A stretch of DNA of 58,145 nt from Nostoc punctiforme NIES-2108 (lineage in GTDB: Bacteria > Cyanobacteriota > Cyanobacteriia > Cyanobacteriales > Nostocaceae): positions 1-58,145 of the forward strand of contig LXQE01000159.1 in assembly GCA_003326195.1 (NCBI GenBank), read 5' to 3'. The position numbers and the translations under genes are program-made. The notes beneath the pieces were generated by a model. It saw only the letters and a list, made by a program, of their open reading frames with translations. It was not told where the DNA came from and made no database searches. Shown here in pieces: positions 52,556 through 58,145 of this stretch. Each line of letters opens with the position of its first letter. Positions within the stretch are counted from its first letter, which is position 1.

Positions 52556-53026
52556 ATGAGTCTGGAACTTTCTACGTCGGTGAAATATTGGCTGAACTTC
52601 TTCCATCCGGTGCTCATGTGGGCGCTATTAGTACTCTCAATTTATGCTGCCTATTTAGGACTACAATTGCAGCGTACCAGAAATGCTCAGGGGGAAGAAA
52701 AAAAAGAATTAATTAAAGGTAGATATAACGTCAGACACTACCAAATCGGGTCTATACTACTAGCTTTGATGGTGGCAGGTGCGATTGGCGGTATGGCTGT
52801 CACTTATATCAATAATGGTAAGTTATTTGTCGCTCCTCACCTGTTAGCAGGACTGGGCATGACAAGTCTAATAGCATTTTCTGCTGCTTTGTCCCCTTAT
52901 ATGCAGAAAGGGGCAAATTGGGCGCGTGCAACTCACATTTTAATAAATTTTACGCTTTTGGGACTTTTTGCTTGGCAGGCTGTTACTGGGGTGCAAATTG
53001 TCCAAAGAATTCTCACTAAAGCATAG
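52556..53026 (+). CDS. DUF4079 family membrane protein
   Basis: A 156-residue protein with about four membrane segments (near 13-33, 64-84, 94-112 and 126-148). These include FFHPVLMWALLVLSIYAAYLGL and IGSILLALMVAGAIGGMAVTY, with a polar loop RTRNAQGEEKKELIKGRYNVRHY between the first two. The layout, and the His residues at the helix ends (FFHP, VRHYQ, APHLLAG, THILIN), fit DUF4079, a cytochrome b561-like family; heme binding is suggested but not shown. It is convergent with the DUF1997 gene, with a perfect hairpin between them. Confidence 0.85.
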   Translation: MSLELSTSVKYWLNFFHPVLMWALLVLSIYAAYLGLQLQRTRNAQGEEKKELIKGRYNVRHYQIGSILLALMVAGAIGGMAVTYINNGKLFVAPHLLAGLGMTSLIAFSAALSPYMQKGANWARATHILINFTLLGLFAWQAVTGVQIVQRILTKA

Positions 53027-53040
53027 TCTGTAAGTTATTT

Positions 53041-53072
53041 GTCAGTTAACAGGCTGATAACTGTTAACTGAC
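53041..53072. terminator. Bidirectional stem-loop terminator between convergent genes
   Basis: GTCAGTTAACAG and its exact inverse complement CTGTTAACTGAC flank an 8-nt loop. It begins 15 bp after the DUF4079 stop codon and ends 8 bp before that of the DUF1997 gene, so it may serve both strands. Confidence 0.6.
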
Positions 53073-53079
53073 TATTGAC

Positions 53080-53820
53080 TCAACGCTTTTGCTTAAAATT
53101 AGCAGGAAAGGGTATTCCCAAAGATTTATGAAAATCTTCCTGAACTTTGCGAGTTAAGCGGCGGGAGACTTGGCGGACAATTTGATTAAGTAAGCGATCG
53201 CCTGTAGATTGAATTATAGACTTAGGTAATCGCTGAATAAATCGGGGAAAGTGAAGATAAACTATCAAATCTAATTCCCATTCAACTTTTGTAACTTCGC
53301 CAATACTACTGCAAGCATCGTTTCCGATTAACTGTAGAGATGCCCGATAATCTACGTCATAACCAGGCGGCTGGTAGTCAGGAATGGGGATTGTACGGAT
53401 GCGGTAAATACCCTCCTCTGGGGGCAACAATTCCAAACCTATTTTCGGTTCTACTTCATAACCGAAAGAACCAAAACGACCAATTGTTAAAGCATAGCCA
53501 TTTTCCCCAAGTGATTGTACCTTCATGGGTTCAGCGCTGCGCGAAAACCATGAGGCGTGAGAATTGAGATACTCAGCAACCTTCTCTACTGGAGCACCCA
53601 TTTCCATAAAATCTTGATAACGACCGTAAAATTTTGTGAGCGTCGCTACATTTGGTTCTGTTAATGTATCCTCGGCTTCTTGGCTGGACGCTACAGGTAA
53701 AACTGCTTCTGTTATTTCCCAGGATTTATATTCGCCTTTTCTTGAAAGCATAAATGCATTACTGTATATTTTGGCGTTGTCTATATTAATGATTCCCCAC
53801 ATACCTGGGTCATTTCGCAT
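53080..53820 (-). CDS. DUF1997 family protein
   Basis: A 246-residue soluble protein. The core from about residue 62 is of the DUF1997 type, common in cyanobacteria and plant plastids: FYGRYQDFMEMGAPVEKVAEYLNSHASWFSRSAEPM, LTIGRFGSFGYEVEPKIGLELLPPEEGIYRIRTIPIPDY, then VEWELDLIVYLHFPRFIQRLPKSIIQSTGDRLLNQIVRQVSRRLTRKVQEDFHKSLGI. The C-terminal helix pair resembles START/SRPBCC-like lipid-binding ends. The first about 23 residues (MRNDPGMWG...) may not be translated; Met24 is an alternative start. Function unknown. Confidence 0.85.
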   Translation of the reverse strand: MRNDPGMWGIINIDNAKIYSNAFMLSRKGEYKSWEITEAVLPVASSQEAEDTLTEPNVATLTKFYGRYQDFMEMGAPVEKVAEYLNSHASWFSRSAEPMKVQSLGENGYALTIGRFGSFGYEVEPKIGLELLPPEEGIYRIRTIPIPDYQPPGYDVDYRASLQLIGNDACSSIGEVTKVEWELDLIVYLHFPRFIQRLPKSIIQSTGDRLLNQIVRQVSRRLTRKVQEDFHKSLGIPFPANFKQKR

Positions 53821-53928
53821 TCAGATCCCATTTTGACCGAAACCTCATTAATCTGCGATCGACTCCATAGAATTACTAAAATAAAGAACTAAACAAGTAC
53901 ACAATAGTTTCCCAGGATAACATTTATC

Positions 53929-54585
53929 ATGAAAGCATTTGTAGCAGGGGCAACAGGTGAAACAGGTCGCCGGATTGTGCAAGAATTGATAGCGCGGAAT
54001 ATTCCCGTCCGAGCCTTGGTGCGGGATATAGAGAAAGCTAGGGCTATTCTGTCTCCTGAAGCCGAATTAGTGGTAGGTGACGTATTACAACCAGAAAGTT
54101 TAACTGCTGCCTTGGGAGATAGCACAGTTGTGTTGGTTGCGACTGGGGCAAAACCTAGCTTTGACCCCACTGGCCCCTATAAAGTGGATTTTGAAGGGAC
54201 TAAAAATTTAGTAGATGCTGCTAAGGCAAAGGGAATTGAGCATCTGATCTTAGTTTCTTCTTTGTGTACTTCCCGGCTTTTCCATCCGCTAAACTTGTTT
54301 TGGCTAATTTTATTGTGGAAAAAACAAGCTGAAGAGTATATTCAGAAAAGTGGTCTTACTTATACAGTTGTGCGGCCTGGTGGGTTGAAGAATGAAGACA
54401 ACTCTGACCGCATAGTGATGCAGAGTGCAGATACACTATTTGATGGTAGTATCCCTAGGCAGAAAGTCGCACAAGTTGCAGTTGAAGCGCTGTTTGAAGC
54501 AGATGCACGCAATAAAATTGTCGAAATCGTTGCCAAACCTGAAGCAGCTTCAAAAAGTTTTAAGGAGCTATTTCAACAGTGCTGA
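53929..54585 (+). CDS. NAD(P)-binding SDR family protein (atypical SDR)
   Basis: A 218-residue Rossmann-fold protein. The dinucleotide motif is GATGETGRRIVQEL (7-20), followed by IPVRALVRD (the specificity strand ending Arg-Asp), VVGDVLQPESL, and VLVATGAKPSFDPTGPYKVDFEGTKNLVDAAKAKGIEHLILVSS. It lacks the classical YxxxK pair. These are the marks of the atypical SDR group with Tic62- and NmrA-like members, often involved in photosynthesis-related processes or redox sensing. The substrate is unknown. It is monocistronic. Confidence 0.9.
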   Translation: MKAFVAGATGETGRRIVQELIARNIPVRALVRDIEKARAILSPEAELVVGDVLQPESLTAALGDSTVVLVATGAKPSFDPTGPYKVDFEGTKNLVDAAKAKGIEHLILVSSLCTSRLFHPLNLFWLILLWKKQAEEYIQKSGLTYTVVRPGGLKNEDNSDRIVMQSADTLFDGSIPRQKVAQVAVEALFEADARNKIVEIVAKPEAASKSFKELFQQC

Positions 54586-54725
54586 TATTCCACAGGATTT
54601 TATTGTTTCTGTCTCTTATTCTCATCCCCAAGCTAATCGGCTCACATTTTCATGAAAAAGTGATGCCTACAAACTTTTTCCATTAGCTTGCATTATCTAA
54701 ATTGACCGACCTTTGATTCTATTCC

Positions 54726-55379
54726 CTAAAGCGATCGCTTTATTTTCCCTGCAAGGGCTTGTTCCCAAATCGGCAGATCCTCCGGTCGGTCAACATCAGC
54801 TAAAGGCGACAAGTTCACGTATGATAAATTAAGTTTCTGGGCAATATCCACGGTTGTCTGGAATACTAGAGCAGTTCCCCACTCGATGTTAACGAATAGC
54901 TCCGGGATGGGTTGGCGCAAAGCAATTAAGTAATATCCACCATCGATCGCAGGCCCAAGTACGAGGTCAAAGTCGTGTAACTTCTCAAAGGCTGTTGCTA
55001 AAATCTGGGCATTCACTCCCGGACAATCTGTACCAATGATAATTACTTTTTCTGCACCAGATTGAAAAGCATCAAAAAGCGATCGCGCCATCCGCAAACC
55101 TAGATCCCCTTCACCTTGATACTGGTAAACCAAATCCAACCCCAGCCAGTCTTGCATAAGTTGCGAATCGCCACCTGCAAAACGTATTTCCACAGATATG
55201 TCAATGGCTTTTTGCAATTCTTGAACCTGAAATATTGTATGCTTAGTCATTTCCCGTTGAAGATTGGCAGCACCAACATCTCCCAAAACAGGTATCAATC
55301 GGGTTTTTGTCCTACCTGGTTCTGGATAGCGGGTGAAAATAATCAGGTGCTGTTTTGAGTTTGCTGGTAAGTTCAGCAC
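54726..55379 (-). CDS. TIGR04282/DUF2064-type glycosyltransferase-like protein
   Basis: A 217-residue protein with a GT-A-like nucleotidyl-binding N-terminus, LIIFTRYPEPGRTKTRLIPVLG (residues 13-34, close to the CofC/RfbA type), VIIIGTDCPGVNAQILATAF and LGPAIDGGYYLIALRQPIPELF. This is the TIGR04282 group, assigned in some bacteria to arsenosugar biosynthesis and in others of unknown use. It lies on the minus strand 30 bp downstream of the pseudopilin and may be co-transcribed with the glycosyltransferase block. Involvement in polysaccharide synthesis is plausible. Confidence 0.8.
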   Translation of the reverse strand: MLNLPANSKQHLIIFTRYPEPGRTKTRLIPVLGDVGAANLQREMTKHTIFQVQELQKAIDISVEIRFAGGDSQLMQDWLGLDLVYQYQGEGDLGLRMARSLFDAFQSGAEKVIIIGTDCPGVNAQILATAFEKLHDFDLVLGPAIDGGYYLIALRQPIPELFVNIEWGTALVFQTTVDIAQKLNLSYVNLSPLADVDRPEDLPIWEQALAGKIKRSL

Positions 55380-55409
55380 ACAATACCTTGTTTAACAACT
55401 AAAAATATC

Positions 55410-56060
55410 TTAATAGCAATACTTGTCGTTTTCGTTTGCTCTAGCATGATCTTTTCCCGTCCGCATAGCCCCCATAATTGTAGAAACATAGACACAACGT
55501 CTAGCTTTACCACCATTCAAGCTGTAGAATGTTATTTGTCCTAATCCGCCTACTGTACACTGATTTCCAATTTCAGAGATCGGACAACCGTAATAGTTAA
55601 ATAAAACTCGCCACATTGGCTGTGAAGTGTGTTTTCGTAAAGTTGTCTCCTTTTTTCCTTTATCGTTTTCCTCTTCATCAATCCGAATATTTGGCTCAAG
55701 GTTATGCCATAGGTTGCCATTGTTTTTAACAGTATCAGGAATGAATTGTCCTGCTTCTGCTTGATGAACGGCCCATTGCACGACACCATTTTGTATACGA
55801 AAACTGGTTTGCCTGGTCAATTTATCTTTAGTGGCTTGGCTTTGTGCTTGGCGCATAGCATAATAAACCTCATTTTGGGCAGTGTTGAGACGGCGAGTGT
55901 CCACAAAAGCCAGCCAATTGGATATTCCGATCGTAGCTAATATACTAATTAATACAATAACTACTAACATCTCTGGTAAGGTAAAACCACTGTTAGAATG
56001 ATTATTCTTCAAGAGATTTTTTGCATAAACTAAAGAGGGTAGATGCACCAAGCTATACAT
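55410..56060 (-). CDS. Type IV pilin-like (pseudopilin/GspH-FimT) protein
   Basis: A 216-residue pilin-like protein. The prepilin processing site is NSG-FTLPEML (cleavage after Gly25, Glu at +5), followed by the hydrophobic helix VVIVLISILATIGISNWLAF. The globular part has many charged residues and Cys pairs (YGCPISEIGNQCTVGGLG). The leader of about 25 residues is longer than usual. It ends GKDHARANENDKYCY. In Nostoc the hormogonium polysaccharide locus carries several such minor pilins next to glycosyltransferases, as here. It is likely processed by PilD and assembled in a pilus or secretion apparatus. Confidence 0.88.
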   Translation of the reverse strand: MYSLVHLPSLVYAKNLLKNNHSNSGFTLPEMLVVIVLISILATIGISNWLAFVDTRRLNTAQNEVYYAMRQAQSQATKDKLTRQTSFRIQNGVVQWAVHQAEAGQFIPDTVKNNGNLWHNLEPNIRIDEEENDKGKKETTLRKHTSQPMWRVLFNYYGCPISEIGNQCTVGGLGQITFYSLNGGKARRCVYVSTIMGAMRTGKDHARANENDKYCY

Positions 56061-56087
56061 TTTTTATTCTGATACTTTTTCAGCTAA

Positions 56088-57080
56088 CTAGGTGTTGAGC
56101 AATGTTTCAGCTTTTTGGCTTTTTACTTCGGGCTGGTTAGTAATATTGTCGAACAACGTAGGCATTAAAAGGATGATGAAAATTTTTAATAATAACTTTA
56201 AAGTGAAATTTATACGTTGAAGCCTTGAAGAATTATTCAGAACATAATTCCATAAGAATTTAGCCGCAGTTAAAGCTTTTTGCCGATTAAACGGCTTTTG
56301 TAGGGCTTTGCATGTCAGATATTTATATAAATTTGTCAGGCTTATATTCCAAGTATGCTTAAGTGCTAAAGGTCTTTCCTTATATGCTCTCTCAAGCACC
56401 TGCAAGCAAGCTTGCTCTTGCCTTACAAGATTAGAAGAAACTGAATTAGCACTTATTCTGTATAATATTTGTACAGATGGTACGCATACAAAATCAAACT
56501 GGCAAGATAATCGCAACCACATATCCCAATCTTGAGCAGCACTTAGAGATTCATCAAATCCACCTAATTTGATTAAAGCTTCTCTACGAATCAAAGGATT
56601 GGAGCCATTCTCTAGAAAGTTTGTCAACAATAACTTTTCATAAACGTCTCCATTGGCTATAACATGTGTACCAGAGAGTACTATTTCACCATTTTCATCG
56701 ATATAATCAGTCCAACTGTAAGCAACTGTCGCAGTAGCATTTTCTTGCAGAGCCTTTAACTGAGACTGAAGCTTGTCAGGTGTCCAAAGATCATCCGCAT
56801 CTAAGAAACTAACAAATTCTCCAACTGCAAGCTGTAGACCTCGGTTACGACTAACGTTTCCGCCAGCATTGGTATACGAAAATATTTTTATTCGGGGATC
56901 TTGAATTTGTGTAACAACATCTAAAGTGGAGTCTTCTGAACCATCATTAATTACAATTAATTCTAGGTCACTCAAAGTTTGATTTAGAACAGATTGAATT
57001 GTGTGAGTAATAGTCTTTTCACTATTATAAGCGGGGATGATTACAGAAGTTTTCGGCAACTGGTTACTAGAGTTAATCAT
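56088..57080 (-). CDS. Family 2 glycosyltransferase
   Basis: A 330-residue GT2 enzyme. The nucleotide-sugar site is TSVIIPAYNSEKTITHTIQSVLNQTLSDLELIVINDGSEDST, the DxD-type metal site is VSFLDADDLWTPDKL, and the acceptor region is GGFDESLSAAQDWDMWLRLS. The C-terminal third has a hydrophobic helix (LLLKIFIILLMPTLF), so membrane association is likely. It is 1 bp from the end of the next GT2 gene upstream and 27 bp from the pseudopilin gene. Probably part of an hps-type polysaccharide operon. Confidence 0.88.
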   Translation of the reverse strand: MINSSNQLPKTSVIIPAYNSEKTITHTIQSVLNQTLSDLELIVINDGSEDSTLDVVTQIQDPRIKIFSYTNAGGNVSRNRGLQLAVGEFVSFLDADDLWTPDKLQSQLKALQENATATVAYSWTDYIDENGEIVLSGTHVIANGDVYEKLLLTNFLENGSNPLIRREALIKLGGFDESLSAAQDWDMWLRLSCQFDFVCVPSVQILYRISANSVSSNLVRQEQACLQVLERAYKERPLALKHTWNISLTNLYKYLTCKALQKPFNRQKALTAAKFLWNYVLNNSSRLQRINFTLKLLLKIFIILLMPTLFDNITNQPEVKSQKAETLLNT

Positions 57081-57081
57081 T

Positions 57082-58074
57082 TTATAGGGCTAATTTATTT
57101 TTTAATCCTTTGCGCCAATTAGATTTTAAGTAGTAAAAAGGACTCATCATACTAGCCAAGTAAAATTCCATTTCAAAAAGTGCAATTAAATTATTTTTCA
57201 ATTCCCCTCTATAGTGAATACGGTGCTTTAATACTCGGCGTAAATTCCCTAAAATAGTTTTCATAAACACTATTGGTTTTTGCCAATTTTGAGTATTTAT
57301 CAAGCTTAATTGGAAAATACACAAGCCACAACCGCGTGCCAGAGTTAAGAGATAATCTCTCTCAAGTCGCCAATGTGGTATCTGATGATAAGTGTGCATA
57401 GTAGGGTTATACCAAATTTGCCAGCCTGCATAATGTATGTAAAGCAATGGTTCATAGTCATCACCCTGTACCAAAATACCAGGTAGCTTCCCACTTAAAT
57501 TAGGCCGCTGTGGTACATTTTCACGCCATACTTGTTTCCGAACAACAAGCGCTGCACCAGGAGGAAGTCTTAAGTTATCTGCGTCAAACAAATATGGATT
57601 GGAACCATGTTCTCTAATCGCTAAAAAAGCTTGAATTCTTTCAAAATTTTCTGGCGGATTTACTTCAAAATCACCATGAATCTGTCCACTCCAAGCACCT
57701 GCTTGAGGATGCTCTAATCCAAAGATATATGCTTCTGATAACCAATCAGGAGCAGGTAAATTATCATCATCTAAAAATGCGATTAGCTGCCCTTTGGCTT
57801 CACGTACTGCTCGCAATCTCGCAAAAGCTGCTCCCTGTTCGGGTTCTAAAAAATATCTTAAGTGACAGTTACCATCATATATTTTTTGGTAATTCTGGAT
57901 TATTTCAAATGTATTATCAGAACTATTATTATCCACAATAATAATTTCCCAGCTAAGTTGTTCTACTCCTATCTGGGTTAATAGCTTATCCAAAATTTTA
58001 GGTAAACGGGTTGCTCCATTGTATGCAGGAATAGCTACGCTAATATCTAAATTTTCAGATGTTAATTCAGTCAT
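57082..58074 (-). CDS. Family 2 glycosyltransferase, HpsE-like
   Basis: A 330-residue GT2 enzyme. The N-terminus is ISVAIPAYNGATRLPKILDKLL, with EIIIVDNNSSDNTFEIIQNYQ, LIAFLDDDNLPAPDWLSEA (DDD metal site), and ALVVRKQVWRENVPQRPNLSGKLPGILVQGDDYEPLLYIHYAGW in the acceptor region. It strongly resembles the HpsE-type hormogonium polysaccharide transferases that are found in several adjacent copies. The C-terminal end (SPFYYLKSNWRKGLKNK) is closely echoed by the end of the next gene upstream. It is 1 bp upstream of the preceding GT2. Confidence 0.85.
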   Translation of the reverse strand: MTELTSENLDISVAIPAYNGATRLPKILDKLLTQIGVEQLSWEIIIVDNNSSDNTFEIIQNYQKIYDGNCHLRYFLEPEQGAAFARLRAVREAKGQLIAFLDDDNLPAPDWLSEAYIFGLEHPQAGAWSGQIHGDFEVNPPENFERIQAFLAIREHGSNPYLFDADNLRLPPGAALVVRKQVWRENVPQRPNLSGKLPGILVQGDDYEPLLYIHYAGWQIWYNPTMHTYHQIPHWRLERDYLLTLARGCGLCIFQLSLINTQNWQKPIVFMKTILGNLRRVLKHRIHYRGELKNNLIALFEMEFYLASMMSPFYYLKSNWRKGLKNKLAL

Positions 58075-58095
58075 AATGCCTAATTTTTTAATAAT

Positions 58096-58145
58096 TTATT
58101 TTTTAAAGTATCCATTTTTCCAAAGATAAAAAGGACTAATAAAAC
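58096..58145 (-). CDS. C-terminal end of a third glycosyltransferase, cut by window end
   Basis: The minus strand before 58145 reads FISPFYLWKNGYFKK, stop, at 58096-58145. This closely parallels MSPFYYLKSNWRKGLKNK at the end of the neighbouring HpsE-like gene. A tandem paralogue of that gene therefore very likely lies immediately outside the window. Confidence 0.6.
   Translation of the reverse strand, partial: FISPFYLWKNGYFKK

Overview
The window reads as chromosome of a filamentous, probably heterocyst-forming cyanobacterium of the Nostoc type. The evidence is the many HIP1 octamers (GCGATCGC), short tandem heptamer repeats of the Nostocales type (runs of gggcatt, gtcatta, aaaagtc), phytochrome-like and HstK-type sensor kinases, DUF502-nusB-ftsY synteny, and genes of the hormogonium polysaccharide (hps) type. 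No rRNA, tRNA or CRISPR array was recognised. Species cannot be fixed from sequence reading alone.

Layout. 1-5.6 kb: a truncated IS630-type transposase, a TIR-like-domain protein, a multi-GAF histidine kinase with two candidate bilin-binding GAF domains, and a NADAR-family N-glycosidase. 5.9-11.5 kb: a tightly spaced plus-strand cluster with a sulfonate-type lipoprotein receptor, an AprA/FrdA-like flavoprotein, two HAD phosphatases, a SAM methyltransferase and a GNAT acetyltransferase. Its last four genes are AT-rich and lack HIP1 sites. 11.9-16.9 kb: mutS2, DUF2288, an AI-2E-type transporter and a plsC-type acyltransferase. 17.0-23.05 kb: a giant Ser/Thr kinase-AAA-GAF-histidine kinase and the decayed tail of a second one. 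23.1-27.9 kb: the fatty acid and phospholipid genes fabD, fabH and plsX, plus pepA, with repeat-rich intercistronic gaps. 28.1-31.8 kb: a 42-bp tandem repeat array, an EcsC-family protein, an alpha/beta hydrolase and a second acyltransferase. 32.2-40.8 kb: metG, a LabA-like NYN protein overlapping lptC, a CsoR/InrS-type metal sensor, menH, a GH104 lysozyme, hpsJ and a glycosyltransferase. 41.4-50.5 kb: DUF502-nusB-ftsY and a PP2C phosphatase, with a 2.7-kb group II intron between DUF502 and nusB. 51.1-58.1 kb: a 13-repeat ankyrin protein, DUF4079, DUF1997, an NAD(P)-binding SDR, a TIGR04282 transferase, a pseudopilin and three family 2 glycosyltransferases, the last cut by the window end.

Functional links. 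pepA, plsX, fabH and fabD run in one direction, with the acyltransferase plsC further along the same strand. The giant kinase sits on the opposite strand between fabD and plsC. The 5.9-11.5 kb cluster looks like one transcription unit of unknown substrate and is the best candidate for an undescribed pathway. The pseudopilin-glycosyltransferase block at the right end and hpsJ plus a glycosyltransferase near 39-41 kb suggest two separate pieces of the surface-polysaccharide machinery.

Repeat sequences do unusual things here. Heptamer or palindromic repeats have entered mutS2 and the giant kinase in frame, form the stop codon of the EcsC gene, and fill the gaps of the fatty acid operon. The group II intron maturase appears broken by a one-base loss in an A-run while its ribozyme ends look intact.
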